Shown one piece after another: positions 51,595 through 63,299 of a DNA stretch of 64,000 nucleotides. The stretch covers positions 65,986,590 to 66,050,589 of the forward strand of contig CM057002.1 in NCBI GenBank assembly GCA_029891345.1, written 5' to 3'. Source of the stretch: Dryococelus australis. Its lineage: Eukaryota; Arthropoda; Insecta; Phasmatodea; Phasmatidae. The notes beneath the pieces are model-generated. The model did no database searches and had not been told where the DNA came from. It saw nothing but the letters and a program-made list of their open reading frames with translations. Made by a program: the position numbers and the translations under genes. The stretch's first letter is position 1, and each line of letters opens with the position of its first letter.

Positions 51595-52400
51595 TCACGT
51601 TCAACAACTGTCATGACACCACAAATTTAAAGCAGAATATAGACACTAGGAAGAACACATTAAAGCAAATTAAAAATTATTTTAATCTACAATGCACTAA
51701 AAGATGAAGAGGAAAAAAAGCTTTCGGCAAGGTTACTCCTAGTGGAAGTAACCTTGCAGTGGGAGATACATCAGTAAAATAAATAAATACGATGACCAAA
51801 GCCTTCACATGTTATTAAAATAAAAAACAGACCATTAACTAATACATTACTTGGTCAAAACAAAAATAAAAGCGCCAGATGAAAGTCGTCCTTAGATGAC
51901 CATTTTAAAAACATGTTTACATACTGCCAACAAAATTACATTAATTATGCAACAAAAAATGAAACAGGACAAAATGCAAACAAAATTAGTTTATTTTAGA
52001 AAGTCACCAAGATCAGTTTTCTGAAACATGGCGATATCTCTTAGTAGTAGATGCTGGTTTGCAATATCGCTTCGGTGGTGTACATTCGATACAACAATTA
52101 TGTAGACTTTCCTATCCAGACGTCCACGAAACTGCCAAATGCAGATGCAGTTAATGAAACGTGATTTTCAAAATACTGTAAATGTTATGACCACAACATA
52201 CTATAATTATATGGATTAGTCATAAAACAAATGTTAAGAGGAAGTAAATAAAGTATACATGCTCGTGGTGAACATGCATATAAAGCAGACAAAAAAGCTT
52301 TCAGCGACAGCAATTGACATATTTCTGGGTTTCCCCCCTTATTTTCCCCGATGTTGAAAAATCCTGCGATTTTCCAGATTTCCCTGGCCAGTCCTCACCC
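51595..52400. other. Unassigned intronic DNA
   Basis: No gene recognised. A short pyrimidine-rich stretch at 52320-52390, with CCTGCGATTTTCCAGATTTCC, is similar in style to the dispersed repeat at 16291-16617 but too short to assign. Confidence 0.35.
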
Positions 52401-52600
52401 TGGGAGAGGCAGGTGAGGTGGGAGGGGAAAAAGAGAGAGCAGAGGAGAGAGATATGGGAGGGGGGCAGAAGAGAGATGAAGGGTGGCGAAGATACGAGGA
52501 AGGGGGGGGGGGGGGGCAAAGAGAGGAGGGGGTCCGAAAATATGAAGGGCGAGGAAGAGAGAGGGAGGGAGGGGGAGGTGGAGAAATGGATAAGGGGGAG
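52401..52600 (+). repeat. Purine (GA-rich) tract
   Basis: About 200 bases are almost all A and G on the plus strand, with GAGAGA, GGGAGG and a 12-G run near 52504-52515. It is a homopurine/homopyrimidine stretch with no coding meaning; open frames across it are Gly/Glu/Arg-rich or Pro/Leu-rich artefacts. Confidence 0.9.
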
Positions 52601-54233
52601 TGTCCATCAAGAGCTTTACGGCTTAAATTTTTTTATTTAAAATGTTATGGTAAACGCAGTAACAAAAATGAAAGATTCCCAATTAAAATGAAATCTCCTT
52701 ATGGGAAAGAGAAAGAACAGTTAATTTATTTACACAAAGCAATGAATCTCCAGACGCCCCAAATTATATCACGTCTAAAGCTGAATTTTTGTTCCCAGAT
52801 AAGGTACTGCCTATCCTTACACAATTCAGTCAACATTACATAACACGTTAACTAATTTTTCTGTTCAGTTCACTTTGAGGCTTGCTTACGCAACAAGTAA
52901 TATGAATGTTTTCAAGTCTTGTGTATAGTCTCACTCCCCAGCGAAATTGTTGTTCATTTTGTCATTTTACATAATATTTATATTCAAATGTGTAGCTGAT
53001 CATAATGTTACAAAGTAGAGAAGGAGGTGTATCAACAGAAGTTGGGCAAACATTAAAAATCACATTTTGTTGGACGTTCAGTGTATATAGAGATTGTGGC
53101 GTTTAATATTAGGGTGAAATCATCGCTGGTAGCGTGGGTAACTCTGTCTTACAGCGGTGGCCAACAACGGGACTGAAGCACATGTTTGAAGTTGTGGCAG
53201 TAAATCTTGAGTGGGGAAAATATATGTTCCGAAAATAATAAGTTTTTGGCTTTAATATGATTGAACAAAGTTCACTATACAAACACATTTAAAACATATA
53301 TGCCTACATATTATACAGAATAAATACAGTTCATTGCATAATTACAATGGAATCCTCCGCTTCAATTCTTTAGCATGAGACAAACTTGTGTAAGCAGCCA
53401 AATTATGGTAGGTATTATACAACGAGCAACAATGCACATGCACAAACAAAAGTCATTAGAAAAACATAGTGGTACGAAGAAGACTAATATTCCTACACTA
53501 CATCCTTCCTGCACCAATAAACCAACACTTGCTACCCTCGTCCACAGCAGGGGGCTCCACCGAATCCCTTTATTTATTTATTTTCTCTTTGTGACCTCAA
53601 CACCATTATCGCACCGTGGTTTTCACACCTATCAAGATGGTACATATTCTTTACCATTAGGTTCCCTTGGCACCGCTTCTTAAGTCCTAACACACATTTC
53701 ATAATAAAGAAGAATTTCCAACAGTTTAGAAAAATTCCCCCGGCATTTCCTACATCATCTCAAATCCCATAATTTCTCACTTTCTTACATTTTTCAATCA
53801 CTGGACATCCTACCTGGGGTTGTAATATTGTGGTTCTCCAGGTACATATATTTTTCTGCGACTCCGGAGTATTTGCTTCAAATGACAATTCATTTAGTCT
53901 AATTTCCAAATTAAGCTTTATTATTATAAGATTTAAACAAACTGCAGTACAATTTTTGGTTATTTTACTAGTTTAACATAGAGATCATGTGTAAGTTAGA
54001 TTTCATGTGTTTTCAGAGGATATTCAGTATTCCAAATTTTATCGTTATTATTCCGTTTATTCCCTAGAGGGTAGAAGCATTACATGTAAATAATGTGAAA
54101 GCAAGAAAAGTATCCTGGTTGGCTCTCATATCACTGCTGGTTGGAGGAGAAATGTGACATGGTCAGATGACAGCCAATCGGGGAGGATGTTACAAAAGAG
54201 CTGATACTCAAGTGCTAAGTCTAACATTTTTCT
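52601..54233. other. Unassigned intronic DNA
   Basis: No coding family recognised. A TTTATTTATTTATTTTC run at about 53568-53584 could be the tail of a minus-strand retroposon. Short frames at 53375-53683 lack motifs. Confidence 0.35.
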
Positions 54234-54602
54234 TTAACACAAGAACCCTACCCGGGGTACTGGAGTACCCCACACAAATATTTTGTTGTATCTTCAAGCA
54301 AGTTGGCAACACTGACTTGTCCTTCCACATACCTTTCTACCTGACCTTGAAGTTGTGGACTGAGAGCTGCTCCATGCAGAGGTGTTGTACTAAAATGTTG
54401 GGGTAGACCAGCACCCCAGGGTAGTGTTAGTGAGAGTACACAGTTTGAGAGGTGTGTGCATGTAAGTAGTACATAATATGTTTTAGACTTAATGGTTAAT
54501 ATATAAGTACCTGAAGAGCATTTATTTTTCATAAATGTTAATTTTTTCCAGATATTTTTTATCCAGTTACAATTATCTAGCAGCTGGCTACAATTCCGCA
54601 AA

Positions 54603-56440
54603 ATGAACAGTTCAACAACAGCAGCAGCATCCGCTAATTGTAAAAAGAAGTACTCACAGCCCCTGACAAAGTGAAATAATGGAACAATTGATGAAATCCG
54701 ACGACTAGTATGAAGTGACATTTCTTCAGACAGTGAACCAGATGTAGTTGAAGGCTGCAGACCCGAGGAAAGTAGTAGTGATGAGTGTTTTCTGGAAAGG
54801 GGTTCTTCACCTGGTGATACGCGTGTTGTGGTAAGTAATTATTCACTTACTGGACATTACTCAAACATTAATTCTGATGATTTTCTCTCAGTGATTGATG
54901 TGCCTGCCAGACTTTTAGAATAAGTATAAATGGTGCGGTAAAAAGCCAAAGGACATAAGGTGTCCTGCAAGTAATAAAGGAGCAAGATATCTTCCTGCAA
55001 GTAATAAAGCAGCAAGATATATTAACTGTGGAATAGAAGGATAGAATTTATTTTTCACAGAGGACATACTGATATTGTAAAACACACATATGCAGAAATT
55101 GTTGTGCAGCGTGGGTAATATACTAGTGACCAATATCAGAACAATGTCGACAATGCTGATTAAGATACTACTGAAGCACCAGTAAGACCATCATTTACTC
55201 GTGATACAGATGCTACAGAACTAAGAGCACTTTTTGGATTATATTATCTAGCAGGTGTTTTGAAAATGATTTCTGTAACCACTCTTGAACTGTTAGATAA
55301 GCACACAAGTGTGATCTATTTCCGTAGTACCATGTCACAAGCAAGATTTGAGTTCTTGACTAACAGCTTACGCTTTTATGATTGCGAAAGCAACAGTGAA
55401 CGTCTGAAGAATGATCGTTAATTGCAATAAGGGAGGTTTTCAATCATGTTATAACAACCAGTCAAAAGCTATATGTGCCATCAGAATACTGCACAGTCAA
55501 TGAGCAGTTACTTGGCTTTCATGGACGCTATGTTTTCAAGATGTTCATTCCATCAAAACCTGACAAGTATGGAATTAAAATATTGATGATGTGTGATGCT
55601 AAGACATTTTATATGTTGAATGCTCAAGTTTACCATGGCAAGAATTCAACTCCCAAAGGAATACCTGTAGCACAGTATTATTCTACAGAGATGAGTAAAC
55701 TGATTCATGGCACCAGCAGGAATTGCATTTTTGATAATTGGTTCATTTCCATACCCTTAGGAAAAGAAATTGCCCAGTGAACTCTGTGACAATGGTGGGT
55801 ACAATGAAATCAAACAAGCCAGAAATTCCTCCATTATTCAAAGATATTCCTGGATGTAAACGAAACAGTGCAACGTTTGCATTCAGTGGCGAAGAGACTC
55901 TTCTACCCTGTCCTCCAAAGAAGAAAAAGATTGTCACAGTGTTATCTACAATGAATGACCGAAAAGATGACAAAACAGTCAGAATCCCAGAAATAATTGT
56001 GTTTTATAATGCAACAAAGAGTGGCGTTGACTGCTTTGATAAATTGTGTCGTACATACTCAGTGTCAAGGAAGACTCGTCGATGGAACATATATATTCTA
56101 TGGGTTACTGAATGTTGTTTGAATCAATTGTATGGTACTTCCGGCAGGCTCTGAATCAAAATCTTAAAGAATCTGTGCCTAGTCGACGTACGTATCTAAA
56201 ACAATTTGCTACTAATTTGATATGGGCCACATCTTGAGGCTCGAATCAAGATCCCAAGTTTGTCGCGTAATCTCCTTGCTGCTATAACTGGGATTCTAGG
56301 TATCGCAGTACAGGAAACACTTCCTATCCAGAAGAACAGAAATTCAGGGAGATGTGTTTTTTGTATCCATAGCAAGGACCGTAAAAGCAGATCATGCAAA
56401 ACCTGCAATAAATTCATATGTGCAAGTGAAGGACGATGAA
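54603..56440 (+). pseudogene. piggyBac transposase, multiply broken
   Basis: An ATG at 54603 opens an acidic N-terminal region (SDISSDSEPD). The DDE_Tnp_1_7 domain follows: TRDTDATELRALFGLYYLAG and ARFEFLTNSLRFYDCES (about 55195-55390), then VNEQLLGFHGR, DAKTFYMLNAQVYHGK and FDNWFISIPL (to about 55760). After a frameshift comes SGVDCFDKLCRTYSVSRKTR (about 56022-56080). A Cys-rich C-terminal domain with CVFC, CKTC and FIC ends at about 56438. The first catalytic Asp (family IDE) is Asn in VNE; the later Asp residues remain. Many stops lie at 54670-55140 and 55420-55450, so it is inactive. Confidence 0.94.
54963..55022 (+). repeat. 30-bp tandem duplication in piggyBac remnant
   Basis: Two 30-bp units, each starting TCCTGCAAGTAATAAAG and containing GCAAGATAT, sit side by side within the transposase remnant. 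They arose after or during decay of the element. Confidence 0.9.
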
Positions 56441-56602
56441 CAAAGTGAGGGCTCTTTTAATGTGTACATTAATGTATTGTACTATGAAAAATAAAATACA
56501 TTACATTTGGTTTCGTATTTATTGACTTTTTAATGTGGGGTACTGGAGTAACCCCAGGTAACGTAACTAAAATATCTGGGATGGGTAGGGTTCTTGAGTT
56601 AA

Positions 56603-58752
56603 TATAAATACACCAACGCAGAGAACGTATGTGTGTATGTAGATGTCTAAAAAGTATATAAAATTGATACATTTGCATCCATAATTGCTGCATATGTTTT
56701 TAGTTTAATCATCAAGAACAATGTCAGTAATAAGTAATACAATTATTTCAAGATGTAAAACAAGACATTTCTTCAATTTTGTTAAAGGAGGAGTTACTAA
56801 AAAAAGGTGAACAGAATTTCAGAGACTTCTGATTCAAATGAAATGTTACATGATTATGTTGATCAGTGGCATAGTGTAATACAATTTCTGCAGGTAAAAA
56901 TATCTATAATCAGGTTCACCTTGGTGGGAAGCAAGCGCTCAAGTGTCTGCACCACAACGGCCACCATTTGATTTTGGATTCAGTATAGACAGTTTCTTAT
57001 TAAGAATATGGGTTTTGAATTTTTAAAAATTTAGCATGTGGCAAATTGGTATTGCATGTAAACTGTAGTAACTAGAAAGACATTACATTTGAACAAAAAG
57101 AATTTGTTCTGTTAAAGAGTACATGGGTGCAAGATTTGTTTTTTCAAGTTTGAGGCACAGAGAAGTACATAGCACTAGCACTCATACGTGAAAGGGACTG
57201 AATGGGCATGCAGTGTTTTTGTTGCCATGCTTTCTGCTTTCACATGCAAATCAGATCTGTGATGGTGGGACTGTTACACGTGATGAAAGCTCAGACATAA
57301 CTATGACTGTACGCTTTTACTTTTCTCCTACCTCTTAAGGAAACTACATAAGCAAGCTCGAAAAATTTAATTTTTTCCATTTTCACAATTTGTTTGTTTT
57401 TTAACACAATTTTATAAAAACAAATCCATATTGAGTTAGATAATTGGTTTTTGTATTTTCTGTCAGAAGGTCATATTCCCAGGATATTTCCTGAGATACG
57501 TGAAAATGCACAAACAACGAATGTACAGAAAATATGTCTGGACTACTACGTGACTTAATGCAAGCTATTCAAGAAACTTATGATTTAAATTGGAATATAA
57601 TGCAATGAACTATTTTAAAAAACATGCTCCACAAGTTGTTCCCCAAATATTCACCCAATTTTTCCACATGCAACATAACCTGACTAAAGTTACCCGAATT
57701 AGCATACTGCATGTCAACTCTGCATACAGATACTGCAATGTCAAGTTACACTGCAGCTAGATGCTGATGCAGCATAGCATTGCCTAACCTAGCTGTGCGA
57801 TACACTAAGCTCCCACATGCATTTATAAATGCACACACTTCAATATTAACACACAACCCAGTTCACACATTCTAATGCCACAAGGAGCTGTGGAAACTAG
57901 TGCTGCCATCTGTAGGACTAGAACTAAGTACAGTAAATACAGAAACAATGCATCGAGCCTGAAGTACAGTTCTGTCAAGCAGTTTTCAATCCAACACCAC
58001 ACTAAACCACCACTGCATTTGTGAACCCAAAACTATTGTCTACATGGCAGAGAAAAACAGCACAGAGTATTTAGCATCTTATTTCAAAACAACTACTGGA
58101 TAGTGTAACATCTGGCTTTCTTGTGAAGCTGGCAAGGCCCTATCTTCCACTATATTAGATGTGTATCATGTTGCAAACAAATCAAATCTATTTGTTACAG
58201 ATTGACACTCATGATTATATGGAAAATCGCGAAAACTGAAATAACGACAAAATTTATTTTAAAACACCACATAACCCTAAAATTAAATTCTGGTACAAAA
58301 TAATTTCCTGTATGTTTTTGTTAAGATACCGACCAAAAGGAGTGCACTTTGTCTAGAAATGTTTACGTTTGTACCAGAAAGCAGTTTAGTATCTAAAATT
58401 GGATTCACTTATTTTATTTAAAATAAAATCCTTTTTGTTGATTATACAGACTTTTTTAATGCTACGTGTTACAAATTTAACACAAATGTATGTTCCAATA
58501 AGCATTTTTGTTATCTATGTAAAACACCACCACCTAACTATTACTCTTTAAAACAAAATTAACTAAACATAGAACCATAAAATCTTGTCCTAGTTGTAGA
58601 CTCCTGCATGGTTCACAGGGAAAAGAGAGTGAATGGACTACTGAAACTACAACAGAGTCTGCCATGCCAAAAGAAAGCCAGACGACTCGACTTGCACACA
58701 GTACGGCTCGCACATAGTACAGCAAGCAGCGAGGTCAAAGTGATGTACTCAC
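56603..58752. other. Unassigned intronic DNA
   Basis: This is the septin intron immediately downstream of the coiled-coil exon. It is AT-rich and holds no recognisable coding or repeat family. Confidence 0.4.
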
Positions 58753-58916
58753 TCTTTGGAGTTGGCCTCGAGGCTCTTACGTCGCAGCTCCTCCAACGTG
58801 ACATTGTGTAGCTGCTCCCAGGCCTTCTTCTCCTTCTCAAATGACTCTCTCTTCTCCTGCACCTCCTGTGCCTGCTGCTCTAGGCTCTTGCGCATCTGCT
58901 CGTGCCGCCGCTGCAG
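58753..58916 (-). CDS. pnut: Septin-7/Peanut-type septin, coiled-coil exon
   Basis: The exon encodes the C-terminal coiled coil by which septins of this group pair in filaments: LQRRHEQMRKSLEQQAQEVQ, then EKRESFEKEKKAWEQLHNVT and LEELRRKSLEANSKE. LQRRHEQM is typical of Septin-7 and VTLEEL plus RRKSL of insect Peanut. The acceptor (GTGTGCGTGTTGCAG) ends at 58917 and the donor GTGAGTAC starts at 58752. The exon is 164 nt, starts in phase 0 and ends in phase 2. If unspliced it would stop at TGA two bases on. The GTPase exons are not in the window and should lie upstream on the minus strand, beyond 64000. The next exon is at 19237 (or possibly 45014). Confidence 0.95.
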
Positions 58917-59419
58917 CTGCAACACGCACACTACTGCTGCACCCCATCTCAATGTGACATCAATGATACAGATAGAGCCAAGATTATATGATGAATAGCA
59001 ATAAAACCAAATTAACAAAGGAAAGTAAATACACTGCATAACATTGAAATAAAAAAAAAAAGCACCAAATAAAATGAAACCGCAACCACCAATTTGTGTA
59101 TATACCAAGTGTTAAGGTTATGTACTTAAGTTTTCAGATAATGGGAAGGAAAAAGAATTAATTTTAACTAATCAACAATTCTTAACAAAATAGTGTTAAA
59201 ATACATAACCCTGATGCAAGACATTTCGGTGCATTTGGAATGCGTGCCCTACTCGCCAACTTCACCCCATCTTCGAACATTCTGTTTATATAGGGGCAAG
59301 TCATTACTCCTAAACATTACTACAGGACACATGTCAGCAGAGACTACAGCCATCATGCCGCCACCCAACTCCTAACGTAAAATTTTACTGTTGGCTGACA
59401 CACCAGCACTCTCCAAGAA
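58917..59419 (-). other. Septin intron (upstream side)
   Basis: Intronic DNA ahead of the coiled-coil exon. The open frame that runs into it from the exon reads as ordinary intron translation and is not coding. Nothing else was recognised. Confidence 0.6.
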
Positions 59420-59825
59420 GGCAAGCTAGTTCCCCAGCTCGCTACTGGAGGGCATCACCCAGTCTGCTCCAGTAGCTCCAGCATCCAGCCTCCCGCAGAG
59501 GAGATAAATGTCTATGCCTCCAGCAGAGGACATCAGGCACCCCTTCAGCAGCAGGAATTCCCAACCCCTGAGAACGAGGCTAGCTACTTCTCCGCACCCC
59601 TCTGACAGCCAACAAGCTTTGAAAATGAGTATAAAAGGGCCAGCACAACTGCTGGCTCTGGGCAGTCCAGACATGGTTAGCTGTAAATTTGCAATTCTTT
59701 GTCATTATTGTGCTGCTGTAGTAATTGTGATGACATTGCAGTTCGTTTGACTGAATTCGGTTGGTTGGTTTGGGCGTTAAATGGGTTTTAGTTTTCAAGT
59801 TTACACACACACTAGGTGACCCCTT
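59420..59825 (+). repeat. LTR-like block with TATA box
   Basis: CCCAACCCCTGAGAACGAGG and CGCACCCC (59593-59600) are followed by GTATAAAAGGG at 59629-59639. The block ends around CACTAGGTGACCCC (59811-59824), where GGTGACCCC is a common sequence at the 3' LTR edge of insect retroelements. Motif order and spacing match the blocks near 7.6 and 17.2 kb. No second LTR or pol frame was found, so it would be a solo LTR lying in the septin intron on the strand opposite to the gene. Confidence 0.42.
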
Positions 59826-61607
59826 ATCAAGCGAAGGCTTGGCAGCCGGCTCCATATCTATAGGTAAATATGCAAATTTGCAGCAAGAATACTGTTACAG
59901 TTTTCACAAATAACAACCAAATACAATATGGATATCGTGTATATTGGTCATGCTGAATTGTATTATAATCCATAATAAATCTTTTTTGCAGTAATAATTG
60001 GTTTTAGTTTTGTTATTTTTTCTGTTCCTTGTTTTATTAATTATGACTCATTACATAGGTTATTTTGACAAGCTTGCAAATACTGTCAAAAGAATTACTA
60101 TATTCTTTACAACTTATACATATGTACAGCTAGATCTCTGCTTGTTAAATACTGCTAACAATCAAAAAGTAAGATCTTACAGTTTCAAGGTGATGCGTAA
60201 ATTTTAACTAGAGTAGATCAAGTTTTGCAGTCCATCCCAATTCTGTTCATATAAAAACTGTCTAAGAAGTTCCACTAGTCCAACTAACGATTTAAGACGT
60301 GGTGTAATAATGCACCAGAAGTTTTTGATGAAAAATGAGGGGTATTTAATATTTCATGTATAGGCCGCACAATTTTTGTATTCCTATATAAATCTAGTAT
60401 TGTTAATTCATGAAACCAAACATAATAAATTCAAACTTAATTTCTACCCTACAAAACATCTGCGACAAAATTTTTATTACATTGCAAAGTTTACAGGTAT
60501 ATGTTGCGGTTACTATTCCACAGAAGGTAACATGACTTGAGACAGCAGAACCATGGCAACGTGTTACATAAAATGACTATCAATATGCACTTGTGGTACG
60601 ATGGCAGGCGTGCGAACTACGTAAGATATCTCTTGTACAACCGCAAAATTATTTTCTCCTTTAAGTCTTGAATATTATAAAGTGCAGCGTGTTTCGTTAA
60701 TTTTGCGTTTCCTTTTTCTAACTTTCCAAGCATATTTATTAGAGTTACGTTTATACATAATGCATTCATAATTTCCATGCAAAAATATTCAAGTAAAAAA
60801 AAAACCTTGCAATTGTTGTTGGCAATGTGGCATTGCGAATTGATTGATATCTCTAAAATATGACACCACTGCTTCTTCTAGCTGCTCGTTAGTAGTTACC
60901 AACATGGCTGGTGCCGTAAATATTGCTACTGTTTGCTAAATGACTAATAAATTCTAAAGGACATATTTCATATACATATGTACTGTATTTCCACATTTAT
61001 TCAGTTTTTTTATTTTGAGCTCTCTAAATATGATGCATAGTCTGAAATGTCTATTATATATTATTTTTTGTTACAAGTATCGTGACAAACTCAACAGGTT
61101 ATTGAAGTTGTAAATTCGATAACTACATCTAAATGCATGGTATGTATGTTGAAAATGTATTTTATTTAAGTTATCTATTAGTAATACTTGTGCATGTGTA
61201 CATACTGTACTGTATACTGACTTAGTATGCCTTGGTGAGTACAGTTGTTACTTATACTGTTTGTTAATACTTCGTTGTTTAATGATCGGAGCATGAAATT
61301 TTCGGTGATGCAACAGAAATTTTTGTTTGGTCCCTGCGGTAAAAATTAAATTTTGAGTTCGGCAGAAATTTACTTTTTGATCATTTACATAGGAATTTTG
61401 TCGGGACAACAGAATGCTCTGTGGACACGGACTTTTCGTCAAACTGATTTACAGTAGATGGTTTGTGAGTTTCCTTCCACTGTATATGTTATAATCACAA
61501 TACAGATTTTTGAGGTAAACATTTAATGCCAATAAATAAGCCTCACCCCACTTTTTGTAGTTTTTTTTTGTAAAAATGGGCGGCCTACACTCCAAAATAC
61601 TGTAGCG
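59826..61607. other. Unassigned intronic DNA
   Basis: AT-rich sequence without recognisable features. Short frames at 59998-60207 and 61248-61442 have no motif. Confidence 0.4.
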
Positions 61608-61621
61608 CCCCCCCCCCCCCC
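61608..61621 (+). repeat. 14-C homopolymer
   Basis: A run of 14 C, just ahead of the SINE-like block. Confidence 0.95.
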
Positions 61622-61679
61622 GGGAATGAGGTCACCCCACCTGTCAACTGTCAAAGCCTCACCTCACAGTCCTCCCACT

Positions 61680-61910
61680 TTATTTATTTAGTCCCTTGCC
61701 AAGAGCCCCCACATCTGGGCATCGAACCGCCGTCACCAGATGCCGACAGCGGGCCGGACGCCTGCCTGCAACCTGCCAGAGCTACCCAGCAAACACTGAT
61801 ACTATCAACCAGCCTGGTCAGGAGATCGAACCCAGGATCTACACGGATGAGTGCTTGGTCCACACCAGTAAGGTACGTCAAGAGGTAAGCCAGTGGCCTT
61901 GCTTAACCTA
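61680..61910 (-). repeat. tRNA-like SINE with AAATAAATAAA tail
   Basis: Read on the minus strand, a B-box match CTGGGTTCGATCTCC lies at about 61836-61822. A second tRNA-like string GGCGGTTCGATGCCC lies at about 61732-61718. The copy ends in AAATAAATAAAG near 61680, a typical SINE tail. It differs in sequence from the SINE at 26.9 and 36.4 kb. The two B boxes suggest a dimeric or composite SINE. Confidence 0.6.
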
Positions 61911-62479
61911 GCCCAGCTAGACTAAGTACTTTGTAGGCAGACCACCTGCCTAATCATATTCAAGGTAACACTCGAGATCAAGCACCAGACGCTGGCTCAC
62001 TTCAAGTCTGCGTGTCTGACCTGACAAAATTAAACCCTAGTAAGCAGATGCACACTAGTCCTTCAGGCCGCCATGTGTAAACACTTTATAAATACCCTAC
62101 AGAGTATCAAAAGACCTATGGCATTCTGGAACGGAGTATCGTAAAACTTGTTTTATTTTGTGTAAGGGAACACTGCAAAACAGTTTCTGATCTTGTCTTT
62201 TCTTATAAAACTATCAAATGTAGGTCAGGGTTGCTAAGCAATTTCAAATTGAGTTGCCTTGACCTTACAAATTGTACCGACGAAAGAAAATGCTGCACAC
62301 TATTGGGCATTGCAGTTAGTGATGGCCCAGCTGTGTACAAAATGCTACAAAAATATTGAGCAAGCGTCTGCAAACGACATACTGTTTGCATGGCATCACA
62401 CTATGGCATACTCCTCATAAAGCCATCCACCACCAGTTGTGTGTCCAACAGTACACGCAGGTGTAACGCATGACAAAAT
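61911..62479. other. Unassigned DNA
   Basis: No gene or clear repeat recognised; the minus-strand frame at 62203-62391 has no motif. Confidence 0.4.
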
Positions 62480-63240
62480 CAGCACTAGATAGAGCGTTCT
62501 ACAAAATCACAACTTCACCCCATCCGAGATGGTTGATTTTGTGGGCCAATCTAACCCAAGTACTGGAGGGAATCTCCTCGACATTGACAGAGTCAACATG
62601 CTTCAACCCCGTGCGCCTAGCATGAACTGCACCCCTGCCTATGCAGAAAACAGTCACGTCATCGCCCTGCCCACTCAGCACACTCGCCAGTAGAAGAGTG
62701 CACCAGTTTTAATTTGGTGCAGCAGAGACCCAGTCTAATAACAGTGGGTCATGGCCTACATGAGCACCCTTAGCTTGGAAGTTCTGCACCCCAGGTGCCA
62801 AGCGAAGAGACGAAATAAGGCATCCACTGATCCACAAATGTGACGTCGCAAGCTCCACTCCTTGGAGGTGGGGCCAAGCCCGCCGAACCACTTAGCACCA
62901 ATGATCAACAAAGATCACTATAAAAGAAGAGTCCGCCCACACCTGACCAGTTGCTCGGGGTGGCTCGCTAGTCCCATATCCACTCCTGAATAGGCTGCAA
63001 AGGCGGGAGTTGAATACCACAGCAGTAACCTAGTTGTGCATCGTCCTCTGCTGTGAAGGCGGAGGGCACCTGACTAGGATCAGCAGTCCTACACCCGAAC
63101 TGCCAACGATAATGCTATCCAAGAGGCCATCTTCCCCTGAAGGACATCTTCAGCAGCGCCTCCAATCATCATCTGCTTCTAGCACCTATGTCGAACTACC
63201 CTCTCCTAACCCTGCTTTGTCCCAGTAATCCCAAGGCCAC
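62480..63240 (+). repeat. GC-rich LTR-like or promoter-like block
   Basis: The block is GC-richer than its flanks, with CTTCAACCCCGTGCGCC then GCACCCCTGCC (62601-62638), related to the other LTR-like blocks. A TATAAAA box lies at 62919-62925, followed by sequence with GTTGCTCGGGGTGGC. The TATA box is much further from the GCACCCC motif than in the other blocks, so this could be a composite. Short frames on both strands have no known domain. Confidence 0.3.
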
Positions 63241-63299
63241 ACATATTGTGAGGTCCGTTATGGACATACCATGTACATAATTCAGTTCCACAGCTATAG

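Larger units (their letters stand above)
54234..56602 (+). mobile_element. piggyBac-type DNA transposon with both ends
   Basis: The element is flanked by the piggyBac target TTAA at 54234-54237 and 56599-56602. Terminal repeats are CACAAGAACCCTACCC at the left and, read inward from the right, CTCAAGAACCCTACCC, with one mismatch in 16. A further GGGGTACTGGAGTACCCC-like palindrome lies just inside the left end and a related GGGGTACTGGAGTAACCCC inside the right end. The interior (about 2.36 kb) has a plus-strand transposase remnant, so it runs opposite to the septin gene. Confidence 0.96.
19238..58752 (-). other. Giant septin intron (about 39.5 kb)
   Basis: It is bounded on the minus strand by a GTGAGTAC donor at the 58753 exon and a CTTCTAG acceptor at the 19237 exon. 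It holds most of the repeats of the window: two MITE-like copies, two SINE copies, Tc1, Tigger and piggyBac copies, a minisatellite, and some exon-like ORFs on the same strand. If one of these ORFs is an extra septin exon, the interval is split or alternatively spliced. Confidence 0.75.

Noticed and set aside
51287-51614. Pro/Ser/His-rich open frames of about 100 codons on the minus strand
   Set aside because: They are translations of the 31-bp minisatellite in its frames, not genes.
52301-52843. Long frames rich in Gly/Glu/Arg or Pro/Leu
   Set aside because: They are produced by the purine tract, whose complement lacks stop codons.
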